Source: Hansfordia pulvinata (Eukaryota; Ascomycota; Sordariomycetes; Xylariales). Taken from it: 64,000 nt of DNA. The DNA lies in the NCBI GenBank assembly GCA_006538405.1, contig BJKQ01000022.1, positions 186,001 to 250,000 of the forward strand, given 5' to 3'. The position numbers and the translations under genes were made by a program. Numbering within the stretch: position 1 is the first letter of the stretch; each line of letters starts with the position of its first letter. The notes beneath the pieces are model-generated. The model was not told where the DNA came from. It did no database searches and worked only from the letters and a program-made list of their open reading frames with translations. Shown here one piece after another: positions 1-11,760 of this stretch.

Positions 1-850
1 CCGGCAGCGGGCGGCGGCGCGGCCGGCGGCGAAGCCCAGCGCGGCGCCGAGCAGGACGACGTACAGCCAGGTCTTGAGGGCCCAGACCGTCAGGGCGTGG
101 GCGGTGGTGGTGGTGGTGGCGGTGGTGCCCCCGGCGTACTTGATCAGGTACAGCGCGAAGAACAGGAACGGGTAGCCCAGGCCGTCGTTGGCGCCCGACT
201 CGGCGACGATGAGGCGCCGCAGGGCCTCGGGGACGTGGCGCTCGGCGAAGGCGCCCTTGACCACGACGGCGGACAGGACGGGGTCGGTGGGGGCGACGCA
301 GGCGCCGACGGCGAGGGCCTCCAGCAGGCTCAGACCGCCGCCATGGCCGCCGCCTTCCGAGGAAGAAGAAGAAGAAAGAGGAGGGACGAGGGCCCAGACC
401 AGCAGGCTGGTCAGCAGCCAGGCGGCCGTCAGCACGGGGCCGAGCAGGACCAGCAGGGGCCGCAGCTCGGCGCGAAGGTAGCGCCGGGGCAGCTGGGCGC
501 CGACGAGGACCAGCTGGACGCCCAGGACCAGGCGGCTGAAGTTGAAGGTCGCGCGGTGCAGGGCCGCGGCGGCGTCGTCGTCGGGGCCGCTGCCGGTAGT
601 GTAGGAGGCTGGGGAGACGAGGTTGAAGCCGTGGGGCCCAAAGGCGATGCCCGCCGTGAAGGATATGACTGTTGTCTTGTCAGATGCGGTGCCGCGGGGG
701 AGGACGGTGCGACTCACGGGGCTCGGAGAGAGAGAGGCGCTCCTTGAGCAGGTGGGAGAAGAGGCCGAAGAGGCAGAGCCAGCCGCCGGCAAAGGCGAGG
801 ATCTCGTTGAAGTCGGTCGTCTCGAAGTCGGGGAGAGCGTCGTGAGCCAT
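1..850 (-). CDS. Na+/H+ antiporter, N-terminal part (runs off left edge)
   Basis: Encodes the first part of a fungal plasma-membrane Na+(K+)/H+ antiporter of the Nha1/Sod2 type, which exports alkali cations in exchange for protons. The start is the ATG at 850-848. Exon 1 (850-718) encodes a short lead plus a hydrophobic segment ending in LSEP; a 49-nt GT-AG intron (717-669) joins in frame to ISFTAGIAFGPHGFN. The second exon is open to base 1 and contains several membrane segments, the conserved APTDPVLSA stretch and the transport signature ESGANDGLGYPFLFFALYL, all known in this exchanger family. An internal Ser-rich loop (about seven serines) and a Thr run are lineage-specific. The C-terminus lies outside the window. 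It diverges from the TRK gene at 2011. Family assignment is firm; the subtype is inferred. Confidence 0.9.
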
Positions 851-2010
851 GGGGTGTGTATGTGGGGGGATGAAGTGACAAAAAGTCAGTCAGACAGGGG
901 AATATACCCTTGAAAGTTGGGGACTTCTGCTCTTATGTAGATGCTTGGCTGTCGATTCTGGTGGATGATCTAGGTCCAAGGGAAAGGGGAAAGGGAGGAA
1001 GACGACGGCGTTTCCGGTGCTGCCATGTGTCCCCGGCCGATAGACATGCCCGCGATGCCACGAACGGGAACTGGCCGATCTCAGCTTGACAGGATCAGGG
1101 ACCGGGCCATGAAGTGCCCGGGGAAGACGGAGGTGTTGTGGGGTGCAGGAAGGAAAGAGATGTCGCTCTATACGACCCAGGGCAGGCCTCACCTGACCTT
1201 GGCTGATAAACAGACAACGGCATCGAAGTCACCCGGCCATTCCAGACGTCAGACGGGACTGATGACTCGAGATGTGGGGTTGTCATTTCAATCCGAAGGA
1301 CGTTCCCTTCTCCCATTACGTCCTCCTACCCGCTTCAGAAGAGGGGTGGGGGTAAGAGAGGGGGGGAAAGAGAGAGAGAAAGAGAGAGGGAAAGAGAGAG
1401 GGCCACATGGGCGTAGCTTCAACATCGACACCCAAAGAGAAACCGCACGTCAACTACACCCCGACAGGAAGACCCGCACAGACGAGACAGCTTGTCACCG
1501 ACGCCGAGGCCGGGAGGAGTCGAGGAGCCGGGGCTAACGTGCGCCACCCACCCACTGGCTACCTATACCTAAGGTAGGCCGGCTTACACGCCCGGCAAGA
1601 CGGAGATGGACTCTGCGGCGACTCGGGTTAGCGCGACTCCCGCGGACCGGGGTTTTTCTTGCAGGGCCACTTTGACACGCCTGACGTCTCTGCTGATTCT
1701 GGTCATCGCGTCGACGGAGGCGTTTCTGCGTGTACATGGCGGATGGGGAGCTCGGCCGGCCCAGTAAATCCCACCGCAGAATCCCATCTGACCTAGGCTT
1801 AGAGGAGTTGCTGTTTCTTCTGTTTCTTTTCTCTCTCTCTTTTTTTTCCCCCCGTATACTGCATTTGTGCATGTCTGCGCTGTTATTATTTCTCTCGTTG
1901 TTTTCATCTTCTCCCCTTGCCCTCCGTTTCTGGCCCCTCGTCCAATTTCCGTGCAACAAAACAACGCTCTTTTTTCGCGGTGCTGTCCCTCGCGCCGACT
2001 CGACGTGGCC
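851..2010. other. Divergent intergenic region between antiporter and TRK genes
   Basis: No coding sequence is supported. It must hold the promoters of both flanking divergent genes. Visible features are a purine-rich G/A tract at about 1352-1402 and a T-rich stretch at about 1810-1860 close to the TRK start. Short open frames here have no recognisable content. Confidence 0.7.
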
Positions 2011-5008
2011 ATGATCCGCGAACGTCTGCGGTTCTCCGCGCCGCGGCCAAATTTCATCACCTTGCATTGTAAGACCGCGTTCCGACGCTGAAGCACAAGA
2101 CGGCCGACCACCCACTGCAATAACACTGACGAAAAAAAAAAAAAAAAAAGATGGCTACATTATCCTCTGCGCCATCCTGTGCTTCGTCATCATCTATCCC
2201 ATGCGCAACATGGCGGCCATCGATGCCTTCTTCTTCGGCGCCAGCGCGTGCACCGAGTCTGGCCTCAACACGTTCGTCTCCCGTCGTCGTCATGTGTTTG
2301 GTCCAAGACGGGGCTGACAAGTTCGTTCCATGTGAGGCCCGCAGCGTCGACGTGAACACGCTGCGCACGTATCAGCAGCTCGTCATCTACTTCGGCCCCA
2401 TCGTCACCAACCTGGGCTTCGTCAACCTCGTCGTCATCGTGGTGCGGCTTCGCTTCTTCGACAAGAAATTCAAGCAGTACAGTCAGTCAGTCCGCAGCAA
2501 GCGCCTGAAAGCCTCCAGCTGACCTTGCTCTCCAGGCCGACGCCGGCCCAGGCCGAGGCCCAAATCCCAGGATGCCTCCGCCGAAATTACCCAGACTCCT
2601 CTGGGCGGTGAAGACGAGCACGAGGCTGTCGACGTCGAGGCCCAAGACAGTCTCCCCGGCACCTGTTCAGCCGGCGATCGGGCCCAGTGCCCTGCCGGGG
2701 AAGAAACACTCGAGTAGGGCATTCCTGGAGGTCCTTCCCTGGCTCAACGGCTGACGCGAGAAGAGAGACGGAGGTCGAGGGGAAGAGGCCAGCAGACGAG
2801 CGGCGCCCTCGCGGCCCGACGACCATCTCGCTCGCCCCGGACGTGATGCACCCCCGGAAGCAGTCGTCGTACCTCTACATCCCGCCGCCGAGAGAGCGAG
2901 ACCAGGGCAAGTCTTCTGCCTTTTGCGAGGGTTGGCCAAAAAGGCATACAATACTGACGAACCCTCTGACTAGGGCACCCCATCACCGAGACCGAGGCCA
3001 TGGCCGAGCTCGACGACGGCGGGACCGACACCGAAACGCACAGTCAGTGCCCCCATTTCTTGGCCCGTCTCCCTTTCCGGGTGTCTCCCCCCGCTCCCTG
3101 GTAAAGCCACTGTCTCTGGCCCCCATTCGGTGCTGACCCAGTGCGCCATCCAGCCAAGCCGTTCGCCGCCGCCGCCGCCGAGTCCGAGAGCCGCGCCGGC
3201 CCCGGCCTGCGGCTCCGGCACAGCCGCGCCCTCAGCGCCGCCGAGTTCACGGCCGGGTCCGCCTTCGTCCTCGGCTACTCCAACAGCCACGACCACCTCT
3301 CCCTGCGGGCCGCCGGGCGCTCGCGCTCCGCCGCCTCCGCCGCGCAGCACGGCCTGCCGTTCCTGTCCCAGTCGGCCACGCTCGGGCGCAACTCCACCTT
3401 CACCCAGCTGACCCCGGAGGACAAGGAGCGCCTCGGCGGGCTCGAGTACCGGAGCTTGAAGCTGCTCTTCAAGATCGCCTCGGGTATGTTTTTTCCCGTC
3501 TGCGTCGTCTCCCGGCCTCTCCCGCGGCGATGACCCCGGCCTTCCGTGGCGATGACTGACTGACTGACGCGCCGCACGCACAAGGCTACTTCTTCGGCCT
3601 CCACCTGTTCGGCGCCATCTGCCTGGTGGGCTGGATTCACAGAGCCCCGGCCAAGTACACCGACTACCTCGCCTCGATCGGCCAGGACAAGACGTGGTGG
3701 TGAGTCTGGTTGTCTGTCACGTATAATCTCACTTGGTCCCGACTGCCCTGCCTTTGACTTGCACGCCTCTGGCCCGATTACCCCTGACTTATACGTCTCC
3801 CCGACTTGCAACCTCCGATCTCACGGCCTCCTGCCTCCACGCCCCGACTGACATAACCCTACTCTCCATCTCCAGGGCCTTCTACTCGGCCCAGACGTGC
3901 GTCAACAACCTCGGCTTCACCCTGACGCCGGACTCGTTCCTCTCCTTCCGGGACGCCACCTGGCCGCTGCTGGCCATGACCTTCCTGGCCTACGCCGGCA
4001 ACACGGCCTACCCGATCCTGCTGCGCTGCGTCATCTGGTCCTGGCACCGGCTGACCCCGCGTGCCTCGCCCCGCCGCGAGCTGCTGGCCTTCCTGCTCGA
4101 CCACCCGCGCCGCTGCTACACCCTGCTCTTCCCCAGCACCACCACCTGGGTGCTCTTCGGCATCCTCGTCCTGCTCAACGCCGTCGACACCCTGCTCATC
4201 CTCGTCCTCGACCTGCACAACCCCGAGCTCGTCGACTCCCTGCCGGCCGCCGGGCCCCGCGTCCTCGCCGCCCTCTTCCAGGCCACCATGTCCCGCCACA
4301 CCGGCGCCTCCGTCTTCAACCTCGCCGCCGTCAACCCGGCCGTCCAGTTCAGCCTGCTCGTCATGATGTACATCGCCGTCCTGCCCATCGCCATCACCGT
4401 CCGCGCCTCCAACGCCTACGAGGAGCGCTCCCTCGGCCTCTTCGGCGACGCCCTCGGCGCCCGCAGCGTCGACGAGCGCCGCGGCGGCAGCAGGTCCTAC
4501 GTCGGCACCCACCTCCGCAACCAGCTGAGCTTCGACCTGTGGTACGTCTTCCTCGGCACCTTTTGCATCTGCATCGCCGAGGCCGCCCGCATCGCCGACA
4601 ACGGCGAGCCCTCCTTTTCCGTCTTCACCGTCATGTTCGAGGTCGTTTCTGCCTAGTGAGTCTTGCCCCCCGTCACTTACAAGAAAGAGGATGAGGAAAA
4701 AAAGGAGACAAAAGAATGAATCACTAACGCGTAACCCCAGCGGCAACGTCGGCCTCAGCCTCGGCCACCCGGGCGTCAACTCGTCCCTGTCCGGCCAGTT
4801 CACCACCTTCAGCAAGCTCGTCATCTGCGCCATGATGGTCCGCGGCCGCCACCGCGCCCTGCCCTACGACCTCGACCGCGCCATCCGCCTGCCGGGCGCC
4901 GGCGACTTTGACGACGACGAGCTCTTCTTCCGCCACCCCACCCTCGACCGCCGGCCCAGCGCGTCGTACAGCGTGGGCGTCGACGGGGGGCAGGCCTCGG
5001 AGCGGTAG
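2011..5008 (+). CDS. TRK1: High-affinity potassium transporter, TRK family
   Basis: Encodes about 733 residues of a TRK-type K+ uptake transporter of the plasma membrane. I read ten exons: 2011-2068, 2151-2271, 2345-2481, 2536-2713, 2761-2906, 2974-3042, 3154-3483, 3585-3699, 3876-4655, 4741-5008; every junction keeps frame and the total is a multiple of three. All four pore-loop signatures are present: ASACTESGLNT, QTCVNNLGFTL, MSRHTGASVFNL and SAYGNVGLSLG. Between the first and second membrane pairs lies the usual long hydrophilic loop, followed by LPFLSQSATLGRNSTF and GGLEYRSLKLL, both family hallmarks. The start ATG gives a very short N-terminus (RPNFITLHYGYII), as in fungal TRKs, but is the least certain point. 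Intron 5 (2907-2973) is of the GC-AG type. Intron 1 ends in an 18-base A run before its AG. The 3' end converges on the HMG-CoA reductase gene. Confidence 0.93.
2132..2149 (+). repeat. A18 homopolymer at the 3' end of TRK intron 1
   Basis: Eighteen consecutive A residues directly follow a possible branch site (ctgac) and precede the acceptor AG of the first TRK intron, where a pyrimidine tract would be usual. Confidence 0.9.
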
Positions 5009-5200
5009 ACGGGTTCTGGGGACGTGCAAGCGTAACAAGACTGCTGATAGACCAAGATATCGTGGGGGAAACACGGCGGGGAGGAGAATGTGACAACGAA
5101 ACGCCCTGCTTCTTCCAGCGTCATGTTATATACCTCATATACCTCCATAGACCAGACTGACCGGATTCGTCAAAGTTCACACAAGATGGCCAGCAGAAAC

Positions 5201-5228
5201 CACACGTAAGCGTTCACACGTAAGCGTT
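5201..5228. repeat. Perfect 14-bp tandem duplication
   Basis: The unit cacacgtaagcgtt occurs twice head to tail, in the 274-bp convergent spacer between the TRK and HMG-CoA reductase 3' ends. No other feature is seen in that spacer. Confidence 0.85.
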
Positions 5229-5282
5229 CGAGAACTCTAATATTATCGGGCTACCCCGCCTATGGATGATATCTATCTATAC

Positions 5283-8200
5283 CTACTTGTGGGCCGCACG
5301 CTCAACTGCAGCAGGGCTCTTGGGGTTGGCAGCCTTCTCGACAGCAGTGGTCATGGTCAGTCCCACAGGCGTCATCGTCCCGTTGGCGTTGGATGGGGCA
5401 GGCGTCGAGCTGCGCGTGGGAGGCGCCGACCGGTTGTGCGCCATGTGCGCCCGCACCAGGTGGCCAGCCGCCAGCGCACTGCAGAGCGACAGCTCTCCAG
5501 CCAGAACAGCAGCACCAATGATCCGGGCCAGGCGGCGTGCGTTCTCGCCGGGTTCGGTCGGGTGAGAGCCCCGCACACCAAGCATGTCAAGCATGGACCC
5601 CTGGGGGTCCAGGATCGTGCCACCACCCAGAGTGCCGACCTCCAGCGACGGCATGGAGACGGAGATCTGCAGAGATCCACGTAGACTGGAACCGGTTAGC
5701 ACAGGCACACATGAGCTTAATCACAGAATAACTTACTTCTTCATGACGGTGATGCAGTTGGAGCTCTCCACGACCTGGGCCGGGTCCTGTCCGGTCGCAA
5801 TGAAGATGGCCGCGACAATGTTGGCAGCCTGCGCGTTGAACCCGCCGACAGAGCCGGCCATGGCGGACCCGATAAAGTTCTTGGAGGTGTTGAGCTCCAC
5901 CAGGCTGTCAACGTCACTCTTGAGGACAGCCTTGACCACGTCGCCGGGGATGATGGCCTCGGCCACGATGCCCTTGCCACGGCCGTCAATCCAGTTGATC
6001 GCGGCGGCCTTCTTGTCGATGCAGTAGTTGCCAGACACGGAGATGATGGCCATGTCGTCGAAGCCACCCTCGGTCGACATGACGTTGAGGGCGTGCTCGA
6101 CACCCTTGGAGATCATGTTCATGCCCATGGCGTCGCCGGTGGTCGTCTTGAATCGGATGTACAGGTTGGTGCCGGCAATGGCCGTCTTCATGTACTGCAG
6201 GCGGGCAAACCGGGAGGTCGAGTTGAAGGCCTTCTTCATCAGGTTCTGGCCATCCTCGGAATCCAGCCATCTCTTGGCCTTGCCCGCGCGCTCCAGCGTC
6301 TCGAAGCTGACACAGGGGCCACGCGTCATCCCGTCGGCAGTCAGCACCGTGGTGGCGCCGCCGCCAGAGTTGATGGCCTTGCAGCCGCGACTGACACTGG
6401 CAACCAGCACACCCTCGGTGGTGGCCATGGGCAGGAAGTAGCTCTGGCCGTCGATGACAAGAGGTCCGGCAACACCGACAGGGATGGGCATGTATCCAAT
6501 GACGTTCTCGCAGCAGGCGCCCAGGACCTGGGCCCAGTTGTAGTTGGCGTAGGGCAGCTTGGAGCGGTCCAGCAGGCCGGTGAGTTCCGAGGTGGCCGAG
6601 GTGTTGGAGATGATGGTGCGCCGCACCCGCACGGCGCGAGTGCAGTCCTTCAGGTTCTTCTCCAGGGCGTAGCCGGGGATCTTGCCCTTGAGCGACAGCG
6701 TGACGACTTCTTCGTCGGTCATCTCGTGGACCCGCTTCTCCGAGAGCATCTTGGCGAGCTCGCCATCGCTGCGCACGCCGGCGCCTCCGCTCATGTCGGG
6801 GACGTGGGCCTCGTCATCGGTGGACGCAGGCGTCGGCGGCATGGTGATGACGCGGTTCTTCTCGAGGAGGGTCGCCGAAGAGGTGTCGTTGAAGCGCTCG
6901 GCAGCGGCAAGCTCCTTGGGGTCGATCGGGTGGGTGGGGACGTTGGGGTCCTTGATCCCCCACCGGGCAACGTTGAAGAGGTAGCCGTTGAGGGCGACGC
7001 TGATGACCAGGGCAGCAATGATCCACTTGGAGAGAATGGGGTCCTCCAGGCTCTTCAGGAGACTGCCGACCATGCGACCGCCCACGCCGTAGCTGTGGAG
7101 CTGCGCGTAGGTGCCGTTGACAGCCTCGCCGCCCACGGGGACGGCGGGGATGAAGTAGTGGAGCGAGGGGAACTCGAGGTCGTACTTGATGGGGGTCAGG
7201 ACGGTCACGACCACCGACTTGCCGGCCCCCTTGGCGGTGAAGAGAATCTCGTCCAGGGCGTTCGAGGCGACCTTGAAAGGGTCGAGGGGCGGCGAGCTGA
7301 CGACGCCGCCCAGGCCTCCGGCGCGGGCCCACGAGTACATGCTGGCGAGGGGCTTCCCATCGGTCCGGAAGGGCAGGGTGCAGATGTTGGCAATGTTGAT
7401 GGCGAAGAAGCCGAGGACCATGCCGAGCTTGAACTTGGGGACGCTGTTGCTCTTGGCGTTCTCGCCGAAGAGCCGCTCGGACACGAGGTCCTTGCCCTTC
7501 TGGCGAGGCCAGTCGTTGCTGGTGGCCACGCTCTCGGCGACCCGCTTGCTGATGCCGTCGTCCTCCAGCGCCCGGCGCATGTTGACATGGCGGCGGATGC
7601 GGTTGATCTCGAGCTTGATGCAGAGGATGGCGGTGTAGAAGGTGAACAGCAGGGCGCAGTCGAAGAAGAGGATCCAGGCGGCCAGGAAGCAGAACTGCTG
7701 CAGACCGCCCTGGACGCCCGAGGCGGCGCCAATGGACAGGACGAGGATCTCGATGACGTAGTCGCGCACAATGTCGAAGCCCTTGTCCCGGATGGCCTTC
7801 TGGGCAGCATACTGGATCGCGTTATCGGGGTTGACGGCGGGCTTCTTGACCTTGGAAGAGGCATCGTCGGAGCGGCGGTCGAGGGCGTGGGACAGGACGG
7901 CCTTGGTCAGAACAATGTTCTTCTCGAAGCCGATCGTGACCACCAGAAAGGGGAGGCCCTCGGACAGGAGGACCATGTTGACGGGCACGCCGAGCTTGGT
8001 GGTGACGTACAGGCCGAACAGGAAGGCAAACGTCGAGGAGAGCAGGACGCTGGTCGCCAGCCAGACGTTGGAGCCCATTTTCCGCATGGACAGGAAGAGG
8101 GAGACAAAGGTCAGGTGCATGGACAGGTAGCCGAGGACCATGATGACAATGTCCAGGGTCTCGGCGTTCTTCAGCAGGTCGAGGAACTCGGTCCAGCCGT

Positions 8201-8876
8201 TGTTGAGCCAGCGGGTGAGGCTGCCGCCCTCGTAGGCGCGGGCCACCTTCATGATCCACATCTTCTTCTCCTCCTTGCCCTGGTCGGTGAGGCGGGACTC
8301 CTGGTCGACAATGTCGTTGGGGATCTCCTGGGCGGCGGACAGGAACTGAGGCGCGTCGGCATACCGGAGGGCAAAGGCGAGCGCGCTGTCCTGGGAGTAG
8401 GCGGTCAAAGAGTTCGAGGTGGACGGCAGGTGGGAGATGGACAGGTTCTTGGGCAGAGGCACGGCGTTGGGCAGAGGGGCGGTCTGGGGGCCGTCCTGGG
8501 ACGACTCGGGGAAGACGAGGGTGACGAGGGCCTGGTGGTCGACGTCCTTGGGGACCCTGGCAACCGACTCCATCTCCTGCCACTTCCACGAGGTCTCGGG
8601 GCCGGCGCGGAGGCTGCGGCTGCCCTCGACGAGAGAGGACCACTCGGGGCTCGGGACATTGCGGGTGACGTCGAGGATGCTCTCCTTGAAGACGCCGACG
8701 TAGGAGGTGCTGGCGAGCAGGGCGACGACGCAGACGGTGTGGATGGGGTGCAGGCAGGCGATCTTGGAGAAGAACTGCAGGACGGGCGTGACGCGCTTGT
8801 TGATCTCGGACGGCGGCGCGGCAGGTCCCGGCGACTGCTCGCCGCGGAAGCGAGCAGGCAAGAAGGACTGGATCAT
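5283..8876 (-). CDS. HMG1: 3-Hydroxy-3-methylglutaryl-CoA reductase
   Basis: Encodes a 1180-residue HMG-CoA reductase, the NADPH-dependent ER enzyme making mevalonate for sterols and isoprenoids. Exon 1 is 8876-5737, one 51-nt intron is 5736-5686 (gtaagt/cag), exon 2 is 5685-5283. The N-terminal membrane domain carries a sterol-sensing region at about residues 241-420. The catalytic domain from about residue 700 shows [16 protein letters not shown], the catalytic Glu821 in TTEG, the DKK lysine motif at 954-956, Asp1031 in [16 protein letters not shown] and His1127 in RAHM. A serine follows at HNRS (1133), the position of the AMPK-regulated serine in animal enzymes. Length matches fungal family members. 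I chose the ATG at 8876 because [10 protein letters not shown] fits the family N-terminus, although the frame stays open 117 codons further upstream to 9227. Confidence 0.97.
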
Positions 8877-10982
8877 GGTGGAGGGGCGGTCTATCTCGAG
8901 GACATTGGCGAGGTGAGCAAGGTCGGGCGGCGTCGAGGAGATGATCGAGTCCACGCAAGGGACGGGCACACGCTGTTGAGAGGGTGCCGGCCGGGAGGGA
9001 GGGGGGAGTTGAAAAGATGAAGAAAAAGGGAGGAATGAAAGGAGAGACGGAATCTGAGGGCCGGTAGTATAGTGATCGGCCGGCACAGGCGTACGGAGTA
9101 CAAGCAAGCAAGCTGGTCTAGGGCTGGTGGGATGGGCTGAATTCTGCTGGGACTGACGGGCCAGGGCGCCCCGTAGCCGGTGCTGGCAGAAAAAGACGGC
9201 TCGCTGAGGAAAAAGGCGGGCAGGCAATTACAGTCGGCGGCCCACCGACGGCGCCGGCAGAGTCGACGGGGCACGGGGGGGGGGATGACGGGGGCGACAG
9301 GGGAGCGGTGGTGGGCTTAGGGGGAAGGGGGCGAGATGGACGAAGCGACGGTGAGAAATTTCCCATGGTGGTTACCTGCGGCCGGGGCGGTACATGGCAG
9401 AGTGCCAAATTGGGGCTCCACCTAAATGGGTGCTAGCTTCTGGACGCCACTCTCGATCCGGCTAGGGCCGTGCAGATTAGATCTTGAACGCATCAGGGGC
9501 TGCCCAATTCTTCGTCAACCAGCTGCACCGCGGCGCAGGTACAGGGACGGGGACGCCGTGTCTGCAGAGGGGTTTCACCGCAAGAATGGCCAGGAGTCAA
9601 GTACGGGTACGACCTCAGGCGGCTTGCCGGGGCCGGCACCGGACTCTTCCACCAAGGTTGCGTTCTGAGGTAGCACCATGCTTCGTCACTGAACGCCGTC
9701 TACTCGCTGCTTTGCGATACTTGTCTCTGAAGACGAATTCCGCGTCGGCTGCTCACAACTCGTGAGACGGGACTGTTCCGTGGTCCTTGGGCGCGTGGAT
9801 CAAGCGGGCGGGAATGGATCTCAACAGTTATCCAATTGCCTCCAAGAACATCTCGTCCCACTCGGAAGTACCGTACAATGACGCCCTGAAATGTTGCCTT
9901 CAGCCCGTCTCGCTGGCGCCATCGACTTGCACATCCAAATCCCACCAGCCGACCGACCCGACCGCCCATGGCAGCGTGCTCTAATGGCTCTTACAGGGGA
10001 TTCTCCCGCCGCCGCTATCGCTTCACATCATTCGAGGCCCCTATTCATGATGGCCTCCCACCAGGTGTCACGTTTCTAGAACCCTCGCCACCGTCGTTCG
10101 CTCGCCGCTCAGCCGCCGCCTATCTACAAGGAGTTACGCCGCCACTGGCTCGTCTAGCTCCCACCCTGGTGTGGTTTGCCGTCTATCACTCGCGCCTGTC
10201 CGTTTTGCGCTTGGCGAGCACGTCTGGCGTCAAAATCGCCATTGGGGCGCCGTCGACGTGGGTCGCAGATCAAGCGAAAGCCTGGCATGTCTGGCACGGG
10301 TGTTGGAGTCCTCAACTGCAGTGGTAGGGGTTCGACCTGTCTCCAAGTCGGAATATTCCCTCCCCCCACGCCCAGACAGAGGCTGGACAAACCCGTTACG
10401 TGCCGGTTGGCCCAATGGCCAAACCCTGGACCCTTCGAGCAGACCGCCCCTCAGTCCCTCCGTGCAGCGAAACGCCTTCTAGCTCGGCCAAATCCCACTT
10501 TAACAGCGCAGCCAGTGGGCAGAAGCCCCTCTCGGACACGTTTTTGCGCCGGCCCGCCACCGACTGTTGTTCCACCATCGGCCCTGTTGTCTCGGATCCA
10601 GTCCCGCTTGTGCGCGGTCCCGCCAGTCTGCGAAACCTTGAGACCCTTCCGGCGTGCATCACTCACGATCTTGTCGCTCGCGACTGAGAGCCAGCAGATT
10701 GGCAGTATTCCGCTCCCGCCAGTCTATCAATTCCAGTTTTGTGCCGCGCTCAGGTGGATGCCGCACAAGATGGGTTCGGGTTGTTGAGTCATGCATTACT
10801 CTATGGGGCAATACCCGTTCAGGCCATGGCGAGCTGATCGCAGCACAGCCAGGTCCTTCTCGCACGCGCAGGCCCTCCTCCGTCAACGCTCGTGCCCTGC
10901 ACGCCCAGCCCTATATGCAAAACGGTCAGAGTTGTGTCCGATAAACAGTGGAGGTAGCTGAGGTACTGAGGACGGACCTGGA
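8877..10982. other. Intergenic, HMG-CoA reductase upstream region
   Basis: Contains the HMG-CoA reductase promoter and leader, and the spacer to the 3' end of the nicotinamidase gene. Bases 8877-9227 remain open in the reductase frame but look low-complexity (Ser/Pro-rich) and are treated as leader. A 10-base G run lies at 9277-9286. No gene is supported in 9230-10980. Confidence 0.65.
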
Positions 10983-11760
10983 CTACGCCGCCATGACCCT
11001 GGCTACCTCGGGGCCGTCCATGCTCACAACACGGACCCCCACGTCCTCGATGCCCCGGCGGCATGCGGGCCAGCCCTCGGCATCGACGGCCCGCGTGCAT
11101 TCCTCCACCAGGAAGGTGTGAAAGCCCTCACGAGCGGCGTCAACGGCCGCCGCGCGCACGCAGTAGTCTCCCGCCAACCCTGTGACGTAGACGTGGGTGA
11201 CGCCGTGCTCTCGCAGCAGGGCAGCCAGCCCGCTGTCGCCGATGCCGGCCGGCGACGAAAAAGGCGCGTAGAACGGGCTGTACATCTCGACGCGGGAGTC
11301 TTGGCCTTTCTCGAGGATCCGGTCGATGCGCGCCACGTCCAGCCCCGCGACGAGGTCTGCTCCCTTGCTGCCCTGTACGCAGTGGACTGGCCACAAGCGC
11401 GAGTCGAGCGTCTCGGAGGCGTTGAGCGGGTTGGCAATGGTGACCGTGTCGACGAATGGCTTCTTGCCGGGGTGGTTGGTCGCGAACGAAATGTGGTCTG
11501 CGGGGTGCCAATCCTTGGTGGCGACGCGCAGGGCAAAGCGCGATGAGGCCAGTAGCTTGTTGACTGGCTGGATAATGTCGCGGCCCCCTACGACTGCCAG
11601 CGAGCCGTCCTGCGAATCGAGGATGTCAGCCGAGGATGTCAGCGGGTGGGCGGCTTCGCAGCGCAGCGATGGCGTCGACGTGGACGGGAACGCACTGGGG
11701 GCAGAAGTCCTCCTGCAAGTCCACCACCAGCAGCGCCGGTCGGAAGTCGTCCGCAGTCAT
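10983..11760 (-). CDS. PNC1: Nicotinamidase/pyrazinamidase (isochorismatase fold)
   Basis: Encodes about 230 residues of a nicotinamidase, which converts nicotinamide to nicotinate in NAD+ salvage. Exon 1 starts at the ATG at 11760 and carries LLVVDLQEDFC with the catalytic Asp. After an intron ending at 11610, exon 2 continues DGSLAVVGG, the metal-binding ATKDWHPADHISF, VHCVQGSKGA and GLAGDYCVRAAAVDA with the catalytic Cys, all diagnostic of the family. The donor is unclear. A good donor (gtgcgt at 11695) leaves the frame one base short, and the base before it is a five-base C run (minus strand) where the family normally has Cys-Pro-Pro; the only in-frame donor (gttccc at 11691) is weak. I think one C is missing from the run at 11697-11701. 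Confidence 0.88.
11618..11643 (-). repeat. 13-bp tandem duplication containing the intron branch site
   Basis: On the minus strand gctgacatcctcg occurs twice in tandem, just upstream of the cag acceptor of the nicotinamidase intron, so the putative branch element (gctgac) is present in two identical copies. Confidence 0.8.

Noticed and set aside
1534..2126. Two overlapping open frames of about 190 codons on the minus strand upstream of TRK
   Set aside because: They cross the TRK start exon and its A18 tract, have no motifs and conflict with the supported TRK model.
3859..4833. A 324-codon frame opposite the TRK gene
   Set aside because: Shadow frame; composition is Gly/Glu/Val repeats and the sense strand carries pore motifs.
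6093..9020. A 975-codon open frame antisense to HMG-CoA reductase
   Set aside because: It mirrors the reductase codons and is Gly/Asp/Val-rich; long antisense frames are expected opposite genes with strong C/G third-position bias.
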